A DNA stretch of 64,000 nucleotides from Sipunculus nudus (Eukaryota; Annelida; Sipuncula; Golfingiida; Sipunculidae), in the NCBI GenBank assembly GCA_026874595.1, contig CM049320.1, positions 13,705,488 to 13,769,487 on the forward strand, read 5' to 3'. The position numbers and the translations under genes were made by a program. The notes under the pieces are model-generated. The model was given only the letters and a program-made list of their open reading frames with translations. It had not been told where the DNA came from and ran no database searches. This document shows, one piece after another, positions 34,245 to 44,837 of the stretch; the first letter of the stretch is position 1, and every line of letters starts with the position of its first letter.

Positions 34245-35100
34245 ACAATAAAACATCCTCAACGTGATAATAATAGGAGTGAAGCCTGTTGGTTCAACCA
34301 CGAAAATAACCTGTTGGTGTGGATTTAACTGGAAACTGAATTTTAAATGAAAAAAAGAACATTGAGCCATGACTCCGGACATGATATGTTTTCTATAAGG
34401 ATACACAAATCGTATGGGATCATATGTTATTTCAAATGGCAACGTTCACCGGGACATTGGTCCCAAAAAGTGGTTCGAATATACCGTCAAAACCACGTGC
34501 TTAGCATGGGTTGTTACAGTTTGTTTGGCATTCAATTCCATATCTGTCATCATGAGAATCTATCAGAACATATCCATGGACGACCCTTAACATAATTTCT
34601 CCAAAACGCAGGTCTTTATGTAAAGCGTTGTTTACCGGGTCCGGTAATTATGAGTAATTATATTATAGTTATAGTATATGGGTTGTATATATATATATAT
34701 ATATATATACAAACTGAAAAAAAACAAGAGTAAATAAACCTTGAAGAACAATCTCAGCCAGATTTTCCCACATTTCCACGCTCTTACATTGCATATTTAC
34801 TGTTTTGTTGGTCAGCGTCAGGCAATCTGGCACTTGAAGAACCTACTTGATTGTTGCCCGTGGTTGACCTTCCAGTCTAGTAAAAAGCCCTAGGAGGTTG
34901 GGCACCTTGAGCAGTGGCTAGAAAGACTTGATTAATGCTGTGTATCACTAGTACAGGCTTGTGGCAGTGTATAAAACTGTTTCACAGATAGCACTGTTCA
35001 CATGTTGTCTTTGTTGGCCTTCACTGGCAATCGAAAGCTTTTGTACGCAACAATGAACTCCCACATCAAGTACCCTCAATCATGCAAGGCTTATAAATAA
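34245..35100. other. No recognisable gene; short (TA)n
   Basis: A TA tract at 34,687-34,709. Open frames at 34,347-34,595 show no motif. Confidence 0.45.
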
Positions 35101-35121
35101 ATATATATATATAAATATATA

Positions 35122-35198
<77 letters not shown>
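35101..35198. repeat. (TA)n microsatellite, long
   Basis: Nearly 100 bp of TA with a few AA interruptions. Confidence 0.95.
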
Positions 35199-35200
<2 letters not shown>

Positions 35201-35344
35201 TCAATAAACATGAAAAGAAGAGAGACCTCAACGCCAACCTTTCAAACAATCATATTATTTATATAACATGTACAGATTGTTCCTAAATTTTCAGCTACCC
35301 CTGTAGCAAGTGGAATCCGGGAGTGTTGTCGCGTATGATGATTT

Positions 35345-35440
35345 TTTTTAGCTCAGCTGACTGTGGGTCAACTAAGGTATAGGAATGGCGCATTGTCCGC
35401 CGTCCATCTGGCCGTCCGTTAGCCTAGGTATAGTTATTAT
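35345..35440 (+). mobile_element. GCTCAGCTGAC repeat fragment
   Basis: TTTAGCTCAGCTGACTGTGG followed by CATTGTCCGCCGTCCATC and further GTCCGT words. It matches the better copy at 40,580-40,680 and is partly decayed. Confidence 0.6.
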
Positions 35441-35782
35441 AATACGCAAAGCATAATTAATAATCACTTAAAAATATTAATCTTATCATATTCTCGAATT
35501 ACCCAATCGATATCATTCACTGGGTTTATTTTTTTATATATATTTATCTTTAAATTTAAAGGGAAAACGTGGCACAGTTTAAAACAAGGTAAATGAATCC
35601 TTTTTTGCTATACATATTTTTATCTTTATATTTTAAGGGGAAACGTGGTATAATTTTCAACCAGGTAAATAAACCTAATACCTTGCTTACACCTTTATCA
35701 CAATGGGTGAATTTTGATTTTTAGTAATGTTGCTAACAAGAAAATATTAAGCCGCTTCTTGGTGGAGATATAAAAACATGCT

Positions 35783-36037
35783 TCACGGATCTCTCCCTTC
35801 AGCGGCTGGCATACGATATATGAAGTGTTCGAGGAACTGCAAAGTATTTTGCAGCTGTTTCGGATATTCAATTCCATACACGTAGTATGCATCAAACAAT
35901 AAAGACACAGCATAGCAAATATCCATGTCCATTTCCTTGACTATGATAACCCCGTCCATGGTCAAAGAGGCTCTCTTGCATTTGAGGGGATTTTCTCCTT
36001 TCAACAAAATCATGGGTGTGACACAGTTGTCTGCCTC
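35783..36037 (-). CDS. Terminal exon of the recurrent YPKQL family, copy 3
   Basis: Minus strand. After acceptor TTATATTTGTAG the frame runs 84 codons to a stop. It starts [12 protein letters not shown] and includes [20 protein letters not shown] and [11 protein letters not shown]. The block of two hydrophobic helices around a tyrosine-proline pair matches the terminal exons at 46,782-47,045 (FASFVAFSLEYPTAL) and 56,488-56,759 (FCSFWVFDLTYPKQL). A possible preceding micro-exon of exactly 10 codons (36,357-36,386) has a CCCCTCAG acceptor and GTAAGT donor and joins in phase 0. Proteins with this C-terminal block are common in fish and invertebrate multi-copy genes, as I recall, but have no established function. 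Confidence 0.5.
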   Translation of the reverse strand, partial: EADNCVTPMILLKGENPLKCKRASLTMDGVIIVKEMDMDICYAVSLLFDAYYVYGIEYPKQLQNTLQFLEHFIYRMPAAEGRDP

Positions 36038-36053
36038 CTACAAATATAAAAAT

Positions 36054-36158
<105 letters not shown>

Positions 36159-36356
36159 CACAAGTCAGAACTGTACTGGTATATTGGTTCATCTTATAAT
36201 GTTGGTTTTTCTCTGTGAAAGTTAAGATTTTGCACTCCGATGGATTTGTTTAAGATGCTTTATGTTTTCGCATCATAATGTACATGAATAAGCCTCTAGG
36301 TACAAACTCTATTTTGCAGCAGTTTTACTCCGAAATTATATTTTCTTTCAACTTAC

Positions 36357-36386
36357 CCATTCTGTTTTACCGGTGTTGGTCTTTAA
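36357..36386 (-). CDS. Possible 30-nt micro-exon
   Basis: Minus strand: acceptor GAATCCCCTCAG, ten codons reading LKTNTGKTEW, donor GTAAGTTG. Phase 0 on both sides and in frame with the exon at 35,783-36,037. Supported only by splice-site quality. Confidence 0.3.
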
Positions 36387-36389
36387 CTG

Positions 36390-37825
36390 AGGGGATTCAA
36401 TAAACATTTCAAGAATTTTTTAGGCAGAAAAAAAACGTGATATGAGATATCCCAAAAAAATATTCTAAATATTACATACGCGATGCCTTTTAATATACGA
36501 AAGAGCCTTTCATTTGAAATGGGTGCCTAACAAACTCCGAGGTAAGAATTGCAGCACTGAGGTTGTCTCATCCCTAAGCGAGGTAAAAGAAAACACTGGC
36601 ATGTGTTGCACTCATCAGTTAAGAAGGCTGCGAAAAGTAAATATTTCAGACTAAATAAGATGCCTCTATATTTGTATAATTAATGTTTAAACTTATTTAC
36701 ACAAATCTGTGAATAGTCTGATGACAGAAATTGGTTCCTTTTTGCGAATGGTAAATGAGCATAAATATGACTCCCAGAAAAACAGTCCGTTTTTCAGTTG
36801 TGAGGGATATTCAAAATTAAGAACCTAATATACAGCCATTTAGCAGACAAATGCTCATATGTCAACTCTTCCATCGTCCATAGTCCCAATGCTTTTAGTG
36901 TCATATGAATAATGAGATTTCTATTATATGATAATAACTTTCATAAGACCTATCCCCTGTAAATAGTCAAACTTCTCTTCTATGGTTAAAATAGATCACT
37001 TTTGTCAACGCTTTTTTTAACAAGCTTAGCCGGTTGTTATGGTCGGTCTCCTTGGTCAACACAGATAAATATCTCTGGTTTTTATTGTCAACAAAATCCC
37101 CGAGCATCATAAGATCATCTGTCAGAGAGATCATGTGTTGCTGAGCGAACATGTTAACGGGTAGCGTGGTTAGGGCAATAAGAACTGACAGTTCTATTGT
37201 AATGACTGGTTTTCTTAAGGTTGTATCCAACACGTCCTTCCATGGTCAGGGTTCTCAAAGTTTGCAATTCCATCTAGTGAAGTCTTCTTACCACAGAGTG
37301 AATGTGTTGCCTTGTATATGCCTTATATCAACATGTTGTCACTTGGTAGCTGAAGGTGAATGCTAGAGTCACTGACTTGCACCAAACACGTTCACTGGTG
37401 TAAGCAGTGTCGTGCCCCTCTGTTGGTACTGGTTCAGAATGACATCCAAATGCTCGTAGCTTGTAAGTGACATGAAACCTCTGTGGTTTTCCCTGGTCTC
37501 GAACAGGTGTAAAACACCATCTGTGAGTGTAGATGATCGTATTTTTGTAGCTCCGTGTACATCTTGTTTATACCTTTTTATCAAAATGATAACTGTACAA
37601 GGAAAAGTTGCTTAAGATTTGAATTTCATTAAAATTTTGATTCCTTAAGTTGCCTTTACAGGTATCATTTAAACATTGTACCTCTATCCCATCATTAATT
37701 GCTTGGCAATAGCATGAAACAAGTTTTTAGTCATATTGTGTGTCTTTTGTTCTGTCGTCTAAGAATTGCAGCCAAAGAAACGGAAAATCTTGAATGTGTG
37801 ACAATATGCTCGTACCACGTCTCAC
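36390..37825 (-). other. Unassigned open frames, possible exons
   Basis: Two minus-strand frames stand out: 37,369-37,584 (contains ATKIRSSTLTDGVLHLFETR, after an acceptor-like CTTTTCCTTGTACAG) and 36,967-37,233 (NMFAQQHMISLTDDLMMLGD). They may be internal exons of a gene ending at 35,783, but donors are weak and I recognise no domain. Confidence 0.25.
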
Positions 37826-37827
37826 AC

Positions 37828-38046
37828 TGTGTTACTGGACTTTGGTCCAGCTATTAACTTAAGGGAGCGTGATTGGTGGCCACACACAAAGAGAGAGGCA
37901 TACACAGAAAAAAAACAAGTAACTACATTAAACTAAGCAATTTATTCAGATTATAAGTACATATATATGAATCCACATAGATAATTGGCCATGTGGCTAT
38001 ACTCTCTCAATGCAATACTATTATAATCAGACCTTATACAAATATA

Positions 38047-38102
<56 letters not shown>

Positions 38103-38240
38103 AACCTAGTTCTATGAGAGAACAAAGTCTTGTGCTGATTCTCACGAGAGGGATTGGGAGGCAAGCCTCGTTGCTCCGATGTCTCCGCAGATAGAGACTG
38201 GGGTAAAAGGCTGACCTTTTCCAGCCAGACAATGAGTTCC
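37828..38240. repeat. Second copy of the 24.66-kb LTR-like sequence
   Basis: The start TGTGTTACTGGACTTTGG parallels TGTATCACTAGACTTTGG at 24,656. The block with CTTGTGCTGAT, GGCAAGCCTCGTTG and GATGTCTC follows in the same order. A long (TA)n tract (38,041-38,100) is inserted. The far end is not defined. No adjoining pol sequence. Confidence 0.5.
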
Positions 38241-38446
38241 TTAGAGAAGCCATGTATGGTGTCCATGACTGTACAGTTGACTCTGATATAGAAAATCATA
38301 ACGCCAGATCTTTGTTAAATTAGGCCAGTTTTATAAAATCATTAGCACTTATAGAAGATGGTCATACAATGTTAGAGAACTATGCAAAGACTGAACACCT
38401 GAGATGATAAATGAAAATCTGCATATAAATATGGATGATGCTATAC

Positions 38447-38985
38447 CAGTGTAAAACAGAATTTGTTCTTCAGTCAAATTAGAATAGTGAAGTGTGGACT
38501 TTAACAGTTTTACTTCTAAGGTTTTGTTTTCTTTAACTGCTTTCTGTAGTGATGCTTGTGCCTCATGCAGATGTCTCTCACTGACCTGTATTGCAAGGGC
38601 TTCCATTAGTGGTTCTGTTTGGGATGATAGTGGAACAGTCACAAAGATATTTCTCATAAATCTCCATGTTGCAGTTAGTGAAAGCATTATTTTACACGTG
38701 ATGATGTCGTTCATGTTAATATACAGTTAACAAATAATAATAATAATAAAAAAAAGAACAACCTGAAGCAGACTTTGCTTGGAATTCTAAAATAAAAATA
38801 ACCATTGACGCCCGTAAATGTTGTGTTTTCTTGCTTTTATTTAGAATAAAATCACTACAGTTTACCTGTTGAGCTAGGTTGTTGCACTGTTGTTGTTGAA
38901 ATTTCCAAATTGACAATGCAGCATCATATGACAATTCTTGTGTAGATTCTTCAGGAGCACTGCCTTCAGTGGACTCCGTCTTCTT
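38447..38985 (-). CDS. Two coiled-coil exons of a transposase-like gene
   Basis: Minus strand. The first exon (38,866-38,985, 40 codons) has a TAG acceptor, contains SYDAALSIWKFQQQQ, ends NNLAQQ and has donor GTAAAC. The second (38,447-38,585) begins VSERHLHEAQASLQKAV after acceptor TGCAATACAG and ends EQILFYTG at donor GTATAG. Together they encode a continuous glutamine-rich coiled coil leading into an FYTG box. The THAP-DDE transposase at 43.6 kb has the equivalent box (CIRYTGFP) between its N-terminal region and helix-turn-helix, so this is probably the N-terminal part of a related transposase or a domesticated copy. No THAP or DDE exon is seen with it. Confidence 0.45.
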
Positions 38986-38999
38986 CTATCTTTTTGTTA

Positions 39000-39715
39000 T
39001 TCGCTGATGCCTACCGATGTGCACTTTAGGATGTGAATTCCTGTGCTCCAGCCAGATTTTGTGTAGGACTGTAATCTGGATGACTATTGTTAACTAATGG
39101 ATGGCTTGCAATATATTTCATATTAAACATTAAGTGCACTTGTTCGAGATACAGGATTGTCATTTGTGAATATATGTACTGGGCCCTAGATGCTTTAATA
39201 AACAGTTCAGTTTACTTAGTACTTTAGGTAACTGTCTATTGGTACCTTGTTATCTACCAGTGTACACACACACACAGATATATAGAGTACAGGTGTTCTG
39301 AAACCCTGTGTTTGTACACATTATGGCAGTAAAGATCCTCCTTTAAAATAAAAACTCATGCAACATTTTTTGCCTCCACCTATGATTTTTTAGTGATTTT
39401 TTAAAATAAAAATTGACTGCTTTTGCGGTGGTACAAATGTATAGGCCACAGCTATGGTCATCACTCTGGATTGGAAAATCCCACGAGGCAGCAAACTTAT
39501 CATCTTCCATCATTATCATAAATTAAATGAGGAAGGCTTACCTCTCGCAGCAGTCGGACTAACGAATGGAATGTTTTTTGGCCAGAAAATTAGCCTCATC
39601 TCACTGTTTCCCCAGAATCCTGGCACCGCTAACGTCTTTATGCAACAAAGCAACACAAATATTAAATTTAACATCATAAATTAAAAAATTTAAAATGTCT
39701 TAATAATATATGTCA
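39000..39715. other. No clear gene
   Basis: A plus-strand frame of 76 codons (39,454-39,684) has no recognised motif. Confidence 0.35.
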
Positions 39716-39775
39716 TATATATATATATATCATATGTATATATATAATATGTACTTTATACTATATATACTTATA

Positions 39776-39818
<43 letters not shown>
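39716..39818. repeat. (TA)n-rich tract
   Basis: TA repeats with CATATG and CTATA interruptions, then a pure TA run (39,780-39,818) ending at a repeat-unit start TTAATCTACAGGTAATGATT. Confidence 0.9.
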
Positions 39819-39821
<3 letters not shown>

Positions 39822-39855
39822 GGCTTAATCTACAGGTAATGATTAGCTTTTTACC

Positions 39856-39965
39856 TTAATTATAGAGTTCGGTTCGGGACATAATTCTTCTCACTTTGTT
39901 TGCATTAACATCTTCTACATCGATAGCAGCCGGGTTGATCCCTTTGCAGTCGAATGCAATTTGGC
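39856..39965 (-). CDS. Terminal exon-like piece AFDCKGINPAAID
   Basis: Minus strand: acceptor-like ATATTTCATATAG, then an open frame with AFDCKGINPAAID, VEDVNANKV and RRIMSRTELYN to a TAA. A damaged copy of the same piece is at 59,044-59,112 (AFDCKGINPAAID then VVDVNANKLR and a stop). Both copies lie beside the TTTAATCTACAGGTAATGATT repeat and a (TA)n tract, so exon and repeat were copied together. Family unknown. Confidence 0.4.
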
Positions 39966-40338
39966 CTATATGAAATATTATTTACAAACTAGAAATGAAT
40001 TATATATATCAGGGTTCGGGCGAGTACACTGTCAGAGTACTTTAGTACGAGTACCATGCAGAACTTGACAGTAACCCGAGTACAAGTACTCATGGTTTGT
40101 ATTGAGTGCGAGTACAAAGTTCATTGGTTTATTTCCTCGATTATACATAATGAATACATGTTTTATTGCCAGTCTTTCATTATTTATTGAGAAAATCTTT
40201 ATTTACTTTACCTGGATTGTACAACTCCCTAAATAACTAATACAAGGCACTCTCCGAGGATCGGAAGTCTTTTGAGGTGGAGGACCCAGAGGAAACCACC
40301 GATCTAGGACGTGCAACTGGAACCCACTCGAGAGCCCA

Positions 40339-40570
40339 CACTGTTAAAAATAAAGGTTTTTCATAAAGGTTTTAAAAATGTTTTTAAAGTGTCCCTGAGT
40401 CAGAACCTTTTGTGGGTTTTCTTAAAAAACCATCAATTGGGTTTTCACGAAAACTATATGTAGAGGTTTTAAACCAAAACCCAATATCATGTAAAGAATC
40501 TCATTAAAACCCTTCAATGTGGTTTTGGCAAAAACCCTTTTAAATAGTTTTATGGAAAACCTATCTAGAA
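40339..40570. repeat. Outer left terminal region
   Basis: Starts CACTGTTAAAAATAAAGG and contains repeated GGTTTT and AAAACC words (for example GGGTTTTCACGAAAAC). It is separated from the inner left end by about 780 bp that hold the GCTCAG repeat. Confidence 0.75.
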
Positions 40571-40574
40571 GCAT

Positions 40575-40690
40575 AGGTGTTTTAGCTCAGCTGACTATAA
40601 GTCACCTGAGCTAAAGTCGTGGTCCATTGTCCGTTGTCCGTCCATCTGTCTGTCCGTCCGTTCGTAGATGTGGCACTTTTTGAAACCATA
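40575..40690 (+). mobile_element. GCTCAG hairpin repeat with GTCCGT tail
   Basis: TTTAGCTCAGCTGAC, loop TATAA, GTCACCTGAGCTAAA forms a near-perfect hairpin (40,583-40,618), then CATTGTCCGTTGTCCGTCC and TGTCCGTCC. The same hairpin occurs at 46,747-46,779 and a decayed copy at 35,351. This is a short interspersed family in its own right. Downstream to 41,340 is AT-rich with no gene. Confidence 0.65.
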
Positions 40691-41352
40691 AAACCTAGGA
40701 ATCCAAGATTTGGTATAATGTTAGATGTCCCCAAGATCTCCTACCAAGCCGAAATCTGGGTCTTTGCAATTTTGAGACTTTGAGAAATTAAGGAAAAATC
40801 TCAATTTTTTATTAAAAACCTATTTTCACACTTCAGGCCTGCCTAATATCAAAACCACTCATCTGTTTTTCCTCATATTTGCCATAAATATTCCTCTATA
40901 TAGTTCCTATGTACATGCCAGAAATTAGGTCTGTATTATATAATTTCAAAAAGTTATGGACTCAATTATGCATTTTGTAAAAAATCAGGAAAGATATTTG
41001 ATCACTTAACACAAAATATGTTAAAACTAAGGATTTTTTTCCCAGTAATATAACTTTAATTAATCAAAATTAAATTGTATACCCAAAATTAGATCAAAAT
41101 CTTTAAATTTTTTTAAAACATTAGCAAAAATAAAAAAAAATTGTTACCTTAAATTTTGCCCAACTTAGCCCACGGCACGATTTTCCTGTAAGTACTGTGG
41201 ATTAAATTTTCACAGCATGCACATATAAGGATTTAATCTGTTAAAATCTGAAAGTTGAAAATAAAAGCTGCAAAATTAGGCCAGTTATTGATTTTTTTTG
41301 GAGGCTCTTGTTGTATTCCCTTCCATTGTCAAGCAGTCCACTTTAGTCACTG

Positions 41353-41690
41353 CACTGTTACAAAAAAAGGTTTCCAGAAAGGTTTTACAGGGGTTTTCAT
41401 TGTGTCCCTGAGAGGAAACCTTTTTAGGGTTTTAATGAAAACCTTTTCATAGAAACCTTAATGAAAACCCTTTCACGGGTTTTCATGAAAACTTATAACT
41501 ATAATAAAAGGTTTTCATGAAAACTATTTGTATGTGGAAACCCATTAAGCAAAGGTTTTCATGAAAACCTTTTTAAGGTTTTTATTATAACGTTTTAGTT
41601 TCTATCAAAACCTTAAAGGGTTTTGAGGAAAACCATTTAATGAACTAAAGGGGTTTCATTAATATATGTTTTGATACGATATAGGATTTC
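41353..41690. repeat. Inner left terminal region
   Basis: Starts CACTGTTACAAAAAAAGG and carries at least eight GGTTTTCAT / ATGAAAACC words in both orientations, making perfect palindromes such as AAGGTTTTCATGAAAACCTT. Flanked on the left by TG. Confidence 0.75.
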
Positions 41691-41699
41691 GATAAATAT

Positions 41700-42800
41700 T
41701 TCATGCTCCATTTATCAGTTAACTGCTAGGGATGATTAAAATAATTAAATTGGATCAACAGAAATAAAATAAACAGGATATTAATTTTTATCTGATGCTG
41801 AAACAAACTGAGACACAGTAAATGGGTATTGTTCTATATCATACAATATCTTGGTTAAAAAGTTTGCTGGGAATGCAAAAACCTGAGACAAGTGTAAGGT
41901 TCCAAATTACCTTTTATTAAACAAACCAGTATCCACATGCACATGAGTGACAATTTTAATCAATCCTTGTAACAAATGAGTAAAATATATACTTTACCAT
42001 AGAAGTCACACCGATGATAGAAATATATTCAAAGGAAGAATTACACTTATTAACCATAGAATATTGTACAATAAAACAGAATAGAACAGTGCCAGAAAAA
42101 AAATATTTAGATGGAACTTTGCCAGTGGTTCCCTTCCTCACTAGCCTCACACACCAGAATTTTAGGTTTGTAACCAGACATGCACTTTGAACAAATCATA
42201 GCATTGTTACATGAAATATATTTCTACATTTCAATGGATATGGCATCATAGAACTGACTACTTATTTTAACAGTAAAGTGACAATATTAATCTCATTTAC
42301 ACAGATTCTCATAATCATACATGTATTCCATATACTTAGAGAAAAATTCACATCAACAGACCTGACAAACCCTCTTGAGGCCTCTAATCAGAAATTAATA
42401 TCATTTACACATTCATGTGATATTGGTTGTGCTATCAGTTTCAAAAACATTTAATCTATGGGTCATGGCGTTCAGCAGTATAGTTATGCTTGATAGTGAG
42501 GGAGGTGTATTTGAAGCTAAAAGTTTATATGGCTGTTTGAATTTGGATGAGCTGGCAATCAGGATATAAAGTTCTAGGAAATCAGTTAGCATCCAGCCAG
42601 GCTAAAATCTAAAAAAAAATAGTAAACAAATAACAACAGACTTACTATAATAATGCTATGTGATATGATGCAACAAATTAAAAACAATTCTAGATGAGGG
42701 GTTTTTGTTCCATAGCTCAAAGAAATAGGTCACTGTGACCTAATTTCTGGTGTCCTAGGGGATTTCCCTATGACCTTGATAGAGGGTAAGAGGCTTCTAG
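41700..42800. other. No gene; 5' flank of the transposase gene
   Basis: AT-rich, with short frames only. Nothing recognised until the promoter-like repeat at 42,804. Confidence 0.5.
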
Positions 42801-42803
42801 GGC

Positions 42804-42908
42804 AATAGGGGCACTTCGGCTAAGCTGCTGGCAGGGTGCCAGATGCTGGGATGGGCCCAAATTCAGGCTTGGCTGAGCTACTGGTCAGTAGGTCAGCATA
42901 CATTCACT
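42804..42908 (+). promoter_or_regulatory. Putative promoter, copy P1 (upstream of transposase)
   Basis: Lies 88-192 bp before the transposase ATG. It contains CACTTCGGCTAAGCTGCTGG, ATGGGCCCAAA and TAGGTCAGCA in order. A clearly homologous sequence lies in inverted orientation at 46,557-46,680, in front of the minus-strand nuclease gene: TTTCGGCTAAGTTGCTGG, GTGGGCCCAAA and TAGGTCAGCA. The same orientation relative to each gene suggests a shared promoter or transcription start region. Confidence 0.55.
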
Positions 42909-42995
42909 AAGCAGCCCTGTAGTGTTTGTTGCATGCTGTGTCCTTTAGTTTTGTTTTACTAAACTCTTATAATCAAATGGGGAGAGTCTGCCACA

Positions 42996-44782
42996 ATGAC
43001 AAATAAGAAAAGGTGTTGCTGGGGTACCTGTAACAGTGATTCTAGGTACGCCCATAAGGACCACATGAAGGGGGTTCAGTTTGTACCCTTTCCAAAACCT
43101 AAAACAAACATGGAAAAGTGCAAGAGGTGGATGAGGCTGTGTGGACGGCCTCATGAACAACTGAATATTGAAAAAATAAACAAGTACAAGTATGTTTGTT
43201 CAAAGGTAAGACTTTTAATCAGATTCACTTAATGCACATAACAGATTTCAATTCGCAATAATTTAAAGATAATCAAACACAGAAGGCTCATTTTAATTGG
43301 ATTTAGTGCATGATTTATTTCATTAAATCAACTAATTATTAGTACCAAACCTGACAGTGTATAATCAGTATCAAGCAATATCTGTATTAAATAAATTAAC
43401 CAAACCATTGTTTATGATTTACTACCTGCATTGTCTGAAATACGATTGTGTGTTTAAATTATGAAAATAAAAGTATTAACTGCATCAGTTGATAAAAGTT
43501 ACATGTACATATAAACATGTTTATAGTATACAAATGACATTTTTAAATTTGCAGCACTTTGCTGATGGTTGGCCGACTCAAGAATACCCGGACCCCTTTC
43601 CAGCGGATCCATATGATCAAAAAAGAGGCACCCCAAAGTCAAGGAAGCGACCACTGGAAAGATCTCCCCTCCCTAAAAAAAACTAAATTCTCCAAGAAAG
43701 ATGCAGCAGAGACTCTGTTGACCCTATCCTGTCAACAACCAGCAGACCAGTCTTGTGAAGTTGAGCAATCAAACAACCCTGAAAGAAGTGGTGCAAGAGG
43801 GCTAACCTGTCATTCATGTGGTGTTAGCATAAAAGTTTCACCTGAAGCCCGCAAGATGTGTACAAAACACAATTTCAAAGAATTAATTCTGGTGGATGAT
43901 AAGCAGTGTATTAGGTACACAGGTTTCCCCCGTGTTGTGCTGTTGAAATCAGTGTTTGACTGGCTGGAACCTACAGCAGCTAAATTGATTCTATGGGATG
44001 GACAGAAAACATTAAAATCCAGCAAAACAAAGGTGCGCAAAAGAACAAAACTGACTCTCTTTGAGGAATTTCTTCTGACTCTTGTGCGTATCAGAAGAGG
44101 CTATGATGGTGAACATCTGGCTTTCCTTTTTGGATTATCACAAGCACATGTTTGCAAGATTTTTATTACCTGGGTTAACTTTCTTGCTAAAGTGTTCAAA
44201 CCCTTGTTAACATGGCCCTCCAAAGAAACTGTAAAGGCAAATCTACCTGAATCATTTTGGCCTTACCAGGACACAAGGTGTATCATTGACTGCACCGAAT
44301 TTAGAGTCGAAAAGCCATTTAGACCAATGGCACAGAGACTTACTTGGTCTAATTACAAACATACAAATACATTTAAAATGCTTGTTGGGATAATGCCAAG
44401 TGGTGCTTTCACCTTCATTTCAAAACTGTATCCTGGATCCATTTCTGATGCTGCTATTGTAAAACAGTGCGGATTCCTGGAGTGTTTAGAGCCTGGTGAT
44501 GATATAATGGCGGATCGAGGATTTAACATTAGGCATTTGTTACTGCCCAAGAAGGCCACACTCAATATGCCTGCTTTCAGTCACGGAAAAACACTGGGAC
44601 TAAAAGCCTCCAAAAAATCAAGGAACATTGCCTGCGTACGCATACATGTTGAGCGTGCAATAGGACGAATGAAAACTTTTAAAATATTGTCAGGGATTAT
44701 CCCAATAAAAATGAGATATTTGATAAATCAAATTTCACTCATTGTAGCAGTGCTCTGCAATTTGCAGCAGTGCTTAGCATAA
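42996..44782 (+). CDS. THAP-domain DDE transposase, two exons, frameshifted
   Basis: Exon 1 (42,996-43,205, 70 codons) begins MTNKKRCCWGTC and encodes a THAP zinc finger. Its cysteines are C8/C12 and C68, and the closing His is the first residue of exon 2, giving the C2CH pattern. A central Trp (W45) and the FPKPK segment are also present. Donor GTAAGA; acceptor TTTAAATTTGCAG; exon 2 starts at 43,555 in phase 0 with HFADGWPT. That frame stops at 43,684-43,686, just after an A8 run (43,675-43,682); the transposase continues one base ahead, to 44,782. Numbered from 43,559, residues about 110-135 hold the YTGFP box, 161-216 a helix-turn-helix, and the DDE triad is D244 (IIDCTEF), D297 (SISDAAI) and E365 (HVERAIGR), with MADRGF between, as in DDE_Tnp_4 enzymes. 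The single lesion is one extra base in a homopolymer: recent mutation, frameshifting or assembly error. It should cut and move the element by its inverted ends. Confidence 0.85.
43206..43554 (+). other. Intron within the THAP domain
   Basis: GTAAGA ... TTTGCAG, 349 bp, AT-rich. Splits the C2CH signature between Lys70 and the zinc-binding His. Confidence 0.8.
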
Positions 44783-44837
44783 ATTGAAATATGCATTGAA
44801 AATGAAATAGAATACAGGAACAGAGTCAGTTATTACA
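44783..44837. other. 55-bp convergent gap between two stop codons
   Basis: Separates the transposase stop (44,780-44,782) from the nuclease stop (44,838-44,840). No canonical AATAAA is visible in the gap, so the 3' ends of the two transcripts probably overlap. Confidence 0.7.

Noticed and set aside
43810-44565. Minus-strand frames within the transposase exon
   Set aside because: Shadows of the plus-strand DDE frame.
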